Below, one piece after another: positions 42,731 through 51,990 of a stretch of 64,000 nucleotides of DNA. Made by a program: the position numbers and the translations under genes. Position 1 is the stretch's first letter. Each line of letters begins with the position of its first letter. The notes under the pieces are model-generated. The model was not told where the DNA came from. It saw nothing but the letters and a program-made list of their open reading frames with translations, and did no database searches. Source of the stretch: Stemphylium vesicarium (Eukaryota; Ascomycota; Dothideomycetes; Pleosporales; Pleosporaceae); the NCBI GenBank assembly GCA_004380135.1, contig QXCR01000010.1:496001-560000 (forward strand), given 5' to 3'.

Positions 42731-44778
42731 ATGCCCAAATCTCGAGTCATCTACTGGTTCCGGACCGACTTGCGTCTTCATGATTCTCCAGCTCTCAAAG
42801 CAGCTCTAGACCTCGACGCAGAGTGCCTGTATCCCATTTGGACTTGGGATCCACACTATGTCTATCGAGCACGTGTCGGTCCCAATCGCTGGTCCGTAGC
42901 GCCAACGTATGAGCTGTTTGTGAGACATGCACTGACTCTGTACGACAACATTGTAGGCAGTACCTCCTCGACTGTCAAAATGACTTGTCCAAATCCATCA
43001 CTAAACTAAACCCCAAGTCGAAACTTTTCCTCATCCGTGAAGCGCCGCAGACCCTGTTCCCCAAGTTGTTCAAAGCATGGAAGATCACGCACCTGGTTTT
43101 TGAAAAGGATACCGATGCCTACGCAAGAGAGCGGGATAAAAAGGTCATGGAAATTGCAAAACAAGCCGGCGTCAAGGTCATCACAAAGACAGGACGAACA
43201 CTGTATGATCCTGATGATTTGGTCAGAAACAACCACGGAAAACCAACAATGAGCATCAACCAGGTACAGGCAGCGGGACGGAAGCTTGGGCAAATTCCCA
43301 GGCCGATCCCAGCGCCAGTGTCGCTACCCGACCCAGGGCATGTTGATTTGGATTTTGACCAAGACAAGCCGGAAAACCAGCCCGATATCAATTCAGACCA
43401 AAGAGATGGGAATGAAGCATCCTACACTGCGTTGGCGGGTCCCAAGGGCAATTTTGATGTACCCACAATGGAAGAGCTTGGTCTGAAACCCGCAGCAACA
43501 CCTCACCGTGGGGGAGAAACAATAGCCCTGCAGGCTCTCAACGAGATCATCGAAAACGAGCAGTACACTGCGACGTTTGAAAAGCCAAAAACTGCACCAA
43601 CAGCATTCGAGCCCCAGTCCACAACGCTCCTCTCGCCTCATATGCATTTTGGCTCGCTGAGCTGCCGTCTCTTTTATTGGCGCGTCCAAGACGTAGCTGA
43701 CAACTTCAAGGGAAAAGCTTCACAACCACCCACCAGTCTGACCGGCCAACTCCTCTTCCGCGACATGTACTTTGGCGCACAAGCAGCCTTGGAATACTCG
43801 TTTGGCCAAACCTACAATAACCCGCACTGTCGCTTCATTCCATGGCATCTCCCCTCGAAAATCGACACTTCTACTGGACTTGTTACCGGTGAGTACTTGG
43901 TCGACAAGGCAGAAGCAGAGTCTCAATTTCGTCGCTGGAAGGAGGGTCGCACAGGCTTTCCCTGGATCGACGCACTTATGCGGCAACTCGCGCAAGAAGG
44001 CTGGATTCACCACCTCGGGCGTCACGCCGTTGCTTGCTTTCTGACCAGAGGCGGGTGCTACATCGACTGGGAGCGGGGGGCCGAGGTTTTTGAAGAATGG
44101 CTCATCGACCACGAAGCAGCATGCAACATTGGCAATTGGCAATGGCTGTCTTGCACGGCCTTTTTCGCCCAGTTCTACCGGTGCTACTCGCCTGTAGCTT
44201 TTGCGCAAAAGTGGGATAAACAGGGTGATTTTATACGCAGATATGTGCCTGAGCTCGCAAACTTTGACAACAAGTATATATACGAGCCGCACAAGGCACC
44301 CATTGCAGACCAGAAGAAGTGGGGTTGCCTGATCAAGGGTGACGGCTCTGCTGGCGCGGCTGCAGAAGGCGATGTGAGATGCTACCCAAAGCCAATGTTC
44401 GATTTCGCCACGCGAAGGGATATATGTCTTCAAGGCATGAAGACAGCATATCACATCAATCTGTACGGAAACTCACCTGAAGTGCTTGACGGAAGCTGGC
44501 GCAAGCTCTTCGAAGATGATGCTGAGGGGGCGACAAAGGGTAGCAAAGGGCTTCCTGGGGCAATGATAGAGCATGGAGATGATGACGAGGGGGGGCAGCA
44601 CATGGATGCACCAGCGAGCCGGGCTCAAGCGAAGAAAACGGCGAAGGGAAAGGAAAAGGAAAAGGACAAGAGGGTCGGGCATAAGAGGGAAGCGAGCCAG
44701 GGGACGCTGGACGGTATGGTTACAAGAAAAAAGAACAAGGATGCACAAGTGTTTCCCAACGAGACACATTTTGGGTAA
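42731..44778 (+). CDS. PHL1: (6-4) photolyase / cryptochrome of the fungal PHL1 type
   Basis: Flavoprotein of the photolyase/cryptochrome family, probably repairing UV (6-4) photoproducts in the nucleus and possibly sensing light. Exons 42731-42891 and 42957-44778 give 660 residues; the splice restores NRWQYLLDCQNDL. An alternative donor/acceptor pair would give NRWSYLL, also in frame. The N-terminal alpha/beta domain starts VIYWFRTDLRLHD. FAD-domain motifs include FPWIDALMRQL, HHLGRHAVACFLTRG with the paired His typical of (6-4) enzymes, and NIGNWQWLSC with electron-transfer Trp. The C-terminal tail is highly basic, with KKTAKGKEKEKDK as a likely nuclear signal and a QGTLDGM motif. Its stop lies 28 bp from that of the next gene. 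Confidence 0.92.
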
Positions 44779-44806
44779 TAAGTTAGAGACACAAGAGCTA
44801 GTATTC

Positions 44807-45865
44807 CTATTCTTCACCAGGTCCTTTGTTCTTCTCGAGATGGTCCTTGATACTGAACATGGCGGTTCCCCTCTCAAGCGGCTTGGCTTGGTTTGGGCTG
44901 GGTTTCCAACCGATCATGTAGATGAGGCGAAAGGTAGCAGGGAGGGTGCCGTCTTCATTTCCATGGAGCGCTTTGTAGATCGCGTCGGCGGCGAGTAGCA
45001 CATCTCGCTGTATGGCACCCTTTTCTCTCGCCAAGACGGCATTGGACTCGCCCATTGCTTGTAGGTCTTTCATTAATGAAAATGTGTCTGGGAAGTCGAC
45101 GACAATATCGTCGACGTCGACAGTGAGTAGATTGAAGCCAGCCTTCTGCAGCAGGCCACCGACGTCTTTTACGTCTGCCAGCGGCGATGTATGGGTTGAG
45201 ACGCCGCCTCTTCGGTCGAGCTCTGCCAATTGAAGCGATGTCCGGAGCTCATATAAACTGTCGCCGCCCATCATGACGCCGATGAAAGGGCAATCAGGCT
45301 TCAGTATGTTGTTGACTTGGGCCAGAACCGAGGGCAGGTCATTGATCCAGTGCATACTAAGACTGCTGAGGACAGCATCGAATGAGTTTGCTTCGTAGGG
45401 CAGGAGCTCCGAAGTGGAGAGGACTTGTCGCACAATATCAATGTCCTTGTTAAAGGGCAGGTCGGCATCTCGATATAGCAGTGACTGGGATGAGTCTGCA
45501 GCGGTGACGGTTCCAATGCGCTTGGATCGCGGGCCTTTGTCTGGCGCGTCTTCGGAGGGCAGGGTGAGGGCGCGGGAGATGTTGCATGCGTTTGCGCCGA
45601 GGTCGAGGACCTTGTCGAAATGGCGGTTGATGTCCAGAACGCGCTCACACAAGCGTGAAGCGACCTCGTCCCGCAGGTAGTCTACGCTCCTACTTGTCTC
45701 AATATCCTTTGCAGCTCGTTCCTTCTGCATCCATTTTTGCCGGCCACTGAATATCTCGAGCATGGGTGCTCCGGGCGCCTGGACAGCATAGCTTCGCGTG
45801 GCTTGGAGGGGCAAGCAGCGGCGCTTCAATGGCGGGATGAAAGCGCGGACGGAGAAGGTGGCCAT
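44807..45865 (-). CDS. NDUFAF5: Complex I assembly factor, SAM-dependent methyltransferase-fold (NDUFAF5-like)
   Basis: One exon of 352 residues. Class I SAM-binding fold with VLDLGANACNISRAL (motif I), SFDAVLSSLSMHWINDLP (motif around the active cleft) and LKPDCPFIGVMMGGDSLYEL. The pattern LSMHWINDLP and RRGGVSTHTSPLADVKDVG are characteristic of NDUFAF5, a mitochondrial protein known to hydroxylate an arginine of complex I subunit NDUFS7. The first 30 residues (MATFSVRAFIPPLKRRCLPL onwards) form a typical mitochondrial presequence. It shares a 179-bp divergent promoter with dynactin p62. Complex I is absent from some yeasts, so this gene fits a filamentous fungus. Confidence 0.92.
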   Translation of the reverse strand: MATFSVRAFIPPLKRRCLPLQATRSYAVQAPGAPMLEIFSGRQKWMQKERAAKDIETSRSVDYLRDEVASRLCERVLDINRHFDKVLDLGANACNISRALTLPSEDAPDKGPRSKRIGTVTAADSSQSLLYRDADLPFNKDIDIVRQVLSTSELLPYEANSFDAVLSSLSMHWINDLPSVLAQVNNILKPDCPFIGVMMGGDSLYELRTSLQLAELDRRGGVSTHTSPLADVKDVGGLLQKAGFNLLTVDVDDIVVDFPDTFSLMKDLQAMGESNAVLAREKGAIQRDVLLAADAIYKALHGNEDGTLPATFRLIYMIGWKPSPNQAKPLERGTAMFSIKDHLEKNKGPGEE

Positions 45866-46044
45866 GGGCGCGAGAGAATAGACAGAGTTATGTAGAGTGA
45901 AGGGCAGCGCAATGGAATCGAAAGCACTACGTCAAGACCCTCGGCCTATTACTGCGCCAATCGGCGTTTGGCTCCCCCGACCCTACCCAGGTACTCAACA
46001 TCAGCCAGCGCCTGCAACTACAGAGTATCCTTGGCATTGGCAAC
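45866..46044. promoter_or_regulatory. Short divergent promoter of NDUFAF5 and dynactin p62
   Basis: Only 179 bases separate the two ATGs, so both promoters must overlap unless an unseen first exon of p62 lies further upstream. Confidence 0.5.
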
Positions 46045-47763
46045 ATGGCGCAGGCTTTCCCCTACACGTACTACGCATGCGACTGCTTCGACAGCAACAG
46101 CCTGGCGGCGACACAACACGACTCCCATGTCGTCGCGGCCACGGACGACGACGAAGAGACGCTCGACCCGCAGAAGCCGCGCTCCAACTTCGCCCTCTAC
46201 CCGCTCGAACACCTTCTCTACTGCGAAGACTGCCAGCAGATCCGGTGCCCGCGATGCGTCATCGAGGAGACGCTCAACTGGTACTGTCCCAACTGCCTGT
46301 TTGAAGTGCCCAGCTCTGTAGTCAAGAGCGATGGCAACCGCTGCACGCGCAACTGCTTCAACTGCCCCGTCTGCATATCGCCCATGATAGTCAACCTCCT
46401 CGAGAATCCCCATGTCGACCACGGCGCAACCGATCGGCATATCCTGGCGTGCCCCTACTGCCATTGGAGTACAGTAGAGACAGGCATTGAGTTCGAGAAG
46501 CACACGGGCGTGTATTCGCAGATCGCGCGCATAGCAAACGGAGGCAAGCCCATCCCATCCTCCAAAGAGCGTGACAAGGAACGCGAGAGGCGCAAGGAGC
46601 TAGAGGCCCAGAGGCGAGACGACCGAAACCTGCTCTCCCCTTCTCGCGCCTCGACTGTCATATACGCCGGAGGCTACGAGCCACCAACCCGCCATGACTT
46701 GTTCGAGAACCTCGCTGCTTTCTACAAAGCCGAACTCGATGCCCAGACCCCTTCGAATCCGCTCGAGATGAACTTCTCCTCGCCGTCAGCCTACTCCCGT
46801 ATCATGAACCTGTACTCGACAACCACTGCCAAAAAGTCGAAGCGTAGCAAGCCTACACCCATGCGAGAGGCTGCCTCGGAATTGGAGGGTCTGATGACAC
46901 ACGACCCTGCCTCGGACAACGCAGCCATCGAGCGCATCAAGCGAAATGGCTGGAGCACTACATTGTCGCCCGCGCAGAAGCTTGCACAGTTCGACCCCAA
47001 CATTCAATTCGAACACGAACTTCGGCCAATACCAACTCTGCTCTGCACAAAGCGCTCCAAACGCTGTCGATCATGTCGACATATTCTCGCCAAACCTGAA
47101 TCAAAGATTACCTCGACACGTTACAAAATCAAGTTGTTAGCACTCAATCACATCCCACGACTGAGTATACGCGCGCTACCACCCACCTACCCCTCCATCC
47201 CACCCATACCTGGCTCAACGCCCACCCCACAACAACCCTTCAACTACAACGCTCTCTGCCCTGGTATCCCAGCCCATTTCCTTCTCCACCTCAGCAACCC
47301 TCTGTTCGATCCTATACGCGTCACTCTCGCTACTTCTAGCACAACACCAGGAAAAGTATCTTCTCGTGTGACGATACTTTGCCCACAATTTGATGTCGGT
47401 GCCAACACTGATGTCTGGGACGACGCCCTCTCTTCTTCCCCAGCTCCCATGCCGCGCCGCTCAACCATCAACGCCGAGACAGGACAGATAGAAGCAGGCA
47501 AAATCTGGGACAAGGGACGGAACTGGACCAGTGTAGCCATTGAAGTCATTCCGGGCTTTCTAGATGAGGCTGAGGGTGGGGAAGAGCTGGATCAAGATGA
47601 CCATCTACTTGAGATACCCATCTTTGTGCGTTTGGAGTTTGAGGCTGATGTCAATGCCGAAGAGAGGGGTTTGGGCGACTCGAGAGGTAGCAAAGGAGAA
47701 AGGGAGAAAAGAGAAGAGGCATTTTGGACTGTGCTTGGCGCGGGGAGGATTGCAAACTCTTAA
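46045..47763 (+). CDS. DCTN4: Dynactin subunit 4 (p62)
   Basis: Pointed-end complex subunit of dynactin, the dynein cofactor for nuclear and organelle transport. One exon of 572 residues. The family start FPYTYYACDC is followed by paired zinc-binding cysteines: LYCEDCQQIRCPRC, NWYCPNCLFEV, NCFNCPVC and ACPYCHWST. A charged helix (KERDKERERRKELEAQRRDD) comes next, then a C-terminal beta-rich half with CRSCRHILAKPE, FLLHLSNPLFDPI and LEIPIFVRLEFEAD. All are typical of p62. The end reads EEAFWTVLGAGRI. No intron is needed. Confidence 0.93.
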   Translation: MAQAFPYTYYACDCFDSNSLAATQHDSHVVAATDDDEETLDPQKPRSNFALYPLEHLLYCEDCQQIRCPRCVIEETLNWYCPNCLFEVPSSVVKSDGNRCTRNCFNCPVCISPMIVNLLENPHVDHGATDRHILACPYCHWSTVETGIEFEKHTGVYSQIARIANGGKPIPSSKERDKERERRKELEAQRRDDRNLLSPSRASTVIYAGGYEPPTRHDLFENLAAFYKAELDAQTPSNPLEMNFSSPSAYSRIMNLYSTTTAKKSKRSKPTPMREAASELEGLMTHDPASDNAAIERIKRNGWSTTLSPAQKLAQFDPNIQFEHELRPIPTLLCTKRSKRCRSCRHILAKPESKITSTRYKIKLLALNHIPRLSIRALPPTYPSIPPIPGSTPTPQQPFNYNALCPGIPAHFLLHLSNPLFDPIRVTLATSSTTPGKVSSRVTILCPQFDVGANTDVWDDALSSSPAPMPRRSTINAETGQIEAGKIWDKGRNWTSVAIEVIPGFLDEAEGGEELDQDDHLLEIPIFVRLEFEADVNAEERGLGDSRGSKGEREKREEAFWTVLGAGRIANS

Positions 47764-48401
47764 TCACCGGTCGTAGTTGTGGTGGTGGCGGTGGTGGTTG
47801 TGGTGATGATGCGAATGCCGTATTTGTGATACCCTTTCCTGCACATGTTCAAGCTTCATCTTTGTTTTCCCTTCTGCTGTTTCAGCGCACCACCATCGAT
47901 AACTGTCATCACATGTCGCCGACTTCAATGTACTTGCCAGCCAACTCCATTATGCTGGAACTAAATCTCTCGCTTGTTCTTGTCTTTGCCTTGGCACTGC
48001 GTGCTTTACCCCAACAGGTGACGCTTCGGCTATCTCTAGCCCGAACATGTAGTACGGAGAAACCCTCCCCTATATGCATGCATGTCTCTTTTCCGCCCCC
48101 GCAAACTGCCCGCAACAGACTGCCGCTAGTCCTGTATGCCAAGCTCGCGCGAGGCTGGATTGAGCTGTTCTGTAGCACGCTCCGTGGGTAACATCTTGCG
48201 TGCAGGCTAGTCGACGGGTATACTACCGCAAACGACATGGTAAACCGGATACTCGCTGGATGACGCTCCGTGGATACAAGATCCAAGCCGGATGGCCGGG
48301 TCAAAGATGCAGGTACAAATTGCTCTCCCTCCGTACTTGGATGAGACCAGTCAAGCTTCCCAGTTGGTTGCGAGATCTTCCACTCTTTTTCTCATCTCAA
48401 C
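47764..48401. other. Intergenic, tandem rightward genes
   Basis: 638 bases with no gene seen. It should contain the promoter of the rhamnogalacturonan lyase-like gene. Confidence 0.4.
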
Positions 48402-51206
48402 ATGTTGAGAGCCATCATTGGCATTGCTGGCCTTGTCAGCTATACAACCGCCCAGAGTACTTCTGTCAAAGTCAGTTGGGTCGATGGCACCCCAGAATAC
48501 CTGGCTGGAACGACATTTGGCATCCCTTGGCCTCGTGGACAACACCTTGCGAATGGCACCACTTTCACCACTACCGGTAACGTGGATCTACAGTCATGGG
48601 TGACTGCCTGTTGGCCCGATGGCAGTTTGAAGTGGACTGGCCATGCCCTAGGTGCTAGCGATTCTCCCGCCGATGGATATACTATCACAGCATCCGGCCC
48701 GGGGAATGTATCTTCAACCCGCCTCACACGGCGGGACGGGGGCATTCAAGTCAGTGATTTCGGTGACGAGATTGTGGTCGATACTGGCAAGGTTACTGCA
48801 ACTTTCCCAAGGTCGGGCAACGTGCTTGTTTCCAGCATTGAAGCCGATGGCAAAATGGTGGGAACAAACGGACATTTAGTCCTGCGATCTCAGACTGGTA
48901 CACCAGACGACGATGAAAACGGCAAGCCTACTGGAATCGACTACTTTACCTTCACCAGCAAGATATCCAACGTCACCGTGTCTACGGAGAACACCGCTCG
49001 CACGCTAGTCACAGTTAACGGTATCCATACGCTTGACGGAGAGGGCACTCACGATGACTGGCTTCCTTTTGCCGTGCGCTTTTACCTCTATTCCAATTCG
49101 GAGGCAATCCGTGTGATTCATACGATCATTTACGATGGAAACATGTACAGCGACTTCATGTCCGGAATCGGGCTTCGCTTCGACGTGCCCCTCGCCAAAG
49201 AGGAGTTTTACGATCGCCATATCCGCATCGCTGGCGTCGATGGTGGAATGCTGCATGAAGCCGTCAAGGGCATCACCGGTCTCCGCCGTGACCCGGGCGA
49301 AGAGGTTAGATCTGCGCAGTACAATGGTACAGTCCTTCCAGACCCTTCAACCTGGGATCAACGAGTCACCAGTCGTCTACAATGGATTCCGACATGGAGC
49401 GACTATCGACTCACCCAGCTCTCTCCCGATGGCTTCAATCTCAAGAAACGCACCCAAGCTGGCCAGAGCTGGGTCAAGATCCCAGGTGGAACGCGATCAG
49501 GGGGCCTAGCTTACCTTGGAGGGGCCACTGGCGGGGGCATTGCCGTAGGCCTCCGCGATTTCTGGAAGAAATATCCCACTAGCCTGGATATCTCCAACGC
49601 TGCCACAGACACGGGATCCATCACCTTGTGGCTGTATAGTCCTCAAGCAGAGCCCATGGACATCCGCCCCTACCACGATGGACTTGGGCAAGACACCTAC
49701 GAGCAACAGCTTGATGCTTTGGACATAACCTACGAAGATTGGGAATCCGGCTACGACAACCCAAACGGCGTCGCACGTACCAATGAACTTTACATTTACG
49801 CCTTTGATACCACGCCATCGGCCGAGAAGCTTTCTGTGCTGACAAACTTCACCAACAATCCGCCGGTGCTCATCCCTGAGCCTAAATATATGGCCGAAAC
49901 CAAGGCAATCGGCTCCTATTGGGACGTTCCTGGTACCGTGGAATCCGCCGAAGCACAGACTATTGAAGAGCACATGGACTTCCTGATTGACTACTACAAG
50001 GGCCAAATTGAGCAGAGGAGGTGGTATGGGTTCTGGGACCACGGTGATATAATGCATACTTACGACAATGACCGTCACCAATGGAGATACGACATTGGTG
50101 GCTACGCATGGGACAACTCTGAGCTGTCCCCTGACCTCTTCTTCTGGAACTACTTCCTCCGCACTGGCAGCCCTGACGCGTACCGCATCGCTCATGATCA
50201 GGCAAGACACGGAGGCGAAGTTGATTCGTATCACATTGGCAACTTTACCGGACTTGGTACCAGACACGGCGTTCAGCACTGGAGCGATAGTGCCAAGCAA
50301 GCTAGAATCTCTACGCCCGTATACCGCAAGACATTCTTCTACATTTCCGGTGGCGATGAGCGAACGGGTGATCTTGTAAGGGAGGTTCTCGACGCTGACG
50401 AGGCTTTCCTCCGCGTAGACGCCAGGCGTAAGGTGCGAGACCCTGACGTCGAGTACAACCCCGACCCCACAGCGCTTTTCCTCAACTTCGGCACCGACTG
50501 GGCTGGCATTGCACAAGCCTACCTGATGGAATGGGAGCGACGCGGGCCGCGGTGGGAAGAGTCTTACGACAAGCTCGTCAAGGCCATTGTATCGTACCCC
50601 AAGCTCAAGAACGGCTTCATCACCGGCGAGGCCTTTTACAACAGCCTTACGGGAGAATGGTCGCCGCCACCTACAGACCCAAACAACACCGGAGAAGTCA
50701 CCATCTCGCATCTCTCTGGTGTGTTTGGTGTTTTGGAGACGATTGACCAGCTAGTCGGCCACTTTGGCCCCGATGCGCGAAATCTCACCCAGCCTTTCTT
50801 CGACGCCTTCTTGGATTACTGCTACTATTATGGCGCAAGCAAGGCAGAGCAAAAGGCCCGTTATGGCGAGGACTTTGGTAACCTCAGTCTGATGCAGGGC
50901 CACTCGCGCTTTACCGCTTACGTGGCGAATCACCGCAACAATGCTACTCTGGTGTCGCGCGTGTGGTCAGAGTTTTTGGGCGATGGCAGCAAGGATGGCC
51001 TGGCGCCTGGTGCTCCTTGGGTTTCTGTGAGAATCGATGGTAGTGACGTATTGATTCCCGTTGACGAAGCTACTTGGGTTAGCACGAATGCCGCCGCCCT
51101 GTATGGCGTTGCGGGTATCGAGAACCTGGCGCTTGTTGGGGCTCCGGATGTTAGCATTATTAGTAATGGTGGTCCCGCTAATGGCACTGCGAAGCCGTTG
51201 AGATAG
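48402..51206 (+). CDS. Secreted exo-rhamnogalacturonan lyase-like protein (PcRGLX / PL26 type)
   Basis: One exon of 934 residues. The first 18 residues (MLRAIIGIAGLVSYTTAQ) are a signal peptide, so the protein is secreted. The body follows the PcRGLX/YetA-like three-domain layout: an N-terminal beta-sandwich (VSWVDGTPEYLAGTTFGIPW, WPDGSLKWTGHA), a central part with FWKKYPTSLDI, and an (alpha/alpha)-toroid with WYGFWDHGDIMHTYDNDRHQ, FFWNYFLRTGSPDAYRIAHD and HGVQHWSDSAKQARISTPVY. Family members cleave the pectin side-chain backbone rhamnogalacturonan I from chain ends. The His/Asp/Trp-rich central motifs are likely catalytic-cleft residues, but I cannot assign them individually. Multiple N-glycosylation sequons fit secretion. 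It is consistent with a plant-associated life style. Confidence 0.85.
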   Translation: MLRAIIGIAGLVSYTTAQSTSVKVSWVDGTPEYLAGTTFGIPWPRGQHLANGTTFTTTGNVDLQSWVTACWPDGSLKWTGHALGASDSPADGYTITASGPGNVSSTRLTRRDGGIQVSDFGDEIVVDTGKVTATFPRSGNVLVSSIEADGKMVGTNGHLVLRSQTGTPDDDENGKPTGIDYFTFTSKISNVTVSTENTARTLVTVNGIHTLDGEGTHDDWLPFAVRFYLYSNSEAIRVIHTIIYDGNMYSDFMSGIGLRFDVPLAKEEFYDRHIRIAGVDGGMLHEAVKGITGLRRDPGEEVRSAQYNGTVLPDPSTWDQRVTSRLQWIPTWSDYRLTQLSPDGFNLKKRTQAGQSWVKIPGGTRSGGLAYLGGATGGGIAVGLRDFWKKYPTSLDISNAATDTGSITLWLYSPQAEPMDIRPYHDGLGQDTYEQQLDALDITYEDWESGYDNPNGVARTNELYIYAFDTTPSAEKLSVLTNFTNNPPVLIPEPKYMAETKAIGSYWDVPGTVESAEAQTIEEHMDFLIDYYKGQIEQRRWYGFWDHGDIMHTYDNDRHQWRYDIGGYAWDNSELSPDLFFWNYFLRTGSPDAYRIAHDQARHGGEVDSYHIGNFTGLGTRHGVQHWSDSAKQARISTPVYRKTFFYISGGDERTGDLVREVLDADEAFLRVDARRKVRDPDVEYNPDPTALFLNFGTDWAGIAQAYLMEWERRGPRWEESYDKLVKAIVSYPKLKNGFITGEAFYNSLTGEWSPPPTDPNNTGEVTISHLSGVFGVLETIDQLVGHFGPDARNLTQPFFDAFLDYCYYYGASKAEQKARYGEDFGNLSLMQGHSRFTAYVANHRNNATLVSRVWSEFLGDGSKDGLAPGAPWVSVRIDGSDVLIPVDEATWVSTNAAALYGVAGIENLALVGAPDVSIISNGGPANGTAKPLR

Positions 51207-51469
51207 CACTTCGCGCATCCCCGGGCTCTGTATCTAGATAGCAGAAAGCAGAGAATTAAACCCTGACTTGAATCATCTAATTTCCCAAGGGTAGATAATT
51301 TGGTGAAGATTAATATCCGGGACAGTTTGAAAGGGGTGGAATAATGAGCCATGTATGGATTCTATCGAGTCAAGTTCTTTCTTTGAAATATCACCTTCAA
51401 ATTCTTCTATCCTTGGGCTTCATCATACTTGACACATTTTCCCCTGTTCAATGCGCTTTCAAGCTTAAT

Positions 51470-51990
51470 CTACAATGGCGGAGTGAACATGGGAAAGTCT
51501 GTGGGCCCAGCATAGTACTCGACATGGTAGCCCTGGTCGAGCTTAATCTGATCCGGCTCAATGGTGTGGTAGCCGGTCTGGTTGGAAGCGACTGACACGG
51601 GCTGAGTGACGGTGAAATAGAGGCTTTCGTTGAAGAGCCTAGTAATGAAGAAAGTGCGCGAAGATTGATCGCACTGGCCTTCGACAACGTCGGGTAGGCG
51701 TCCGCTAGGGGCGCTAATAGCGGCATTGCACTTGACGGGTGTCGTCTCGCCGTTGTTGGCCTTGACGACGCCAAAGTCGTAGCTACATGTTTGAATATAC
51801 GTTAGCCAAAGCGCGATACAACGAATTGCCGGTGCACAAGATGATGGGCTTACAAGCACAATGAGCTGTGGGGGTTGCACGATGCACTGAAGTTGGTGAT
51901 GTCGAACACAGGGTAGACTTCGGTCACAGGATCAACAGCCATGGCCGCAGTACAAGCTGCGAACAAAGAGGCGGCGGTGAGGAGTTTCAT
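51470..51990 (-). CDS. Small secreted protein, Hrip1/Alt a 1-like
   Basis: Exons 51854-51990 and 51470-51782 around a 71-nt intron give 149 residues. The start MKLLTAASLFAACTAAMA is a signal peptide. The mature part has few cysteines (SASCNPHSSLC, VKCNAA, EGQCDQ) and the pattern FDITNFSASC ... FYDFGVVKANNGETTPVKC, then SSRTFFITRLFNESLYFTV. This resembles small secreted beta-rich proteins of Alternaria and related fungi, described as hypersensitive-response-inducing proteins and distantly like the allergen Alt a 1. The family match is from memory and moderate. A TATAAAG box lies about 135 bp upstream of the ATG. It converges with the lyase-like gene. Confidence 0.75.

Noticed and set aside
43720..44454. 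244-codon leftward frame inside the photolyase gene
   Set aside because: Antisense to the conserved FAD-binding domain; the photolyase motifs fix the real strand.
49506..50711. 401-codon leftward frame inside the lyase-like gene
   Set aside because: Antisense shadow; the sense frame has a signal peptide and full-length family motifs.
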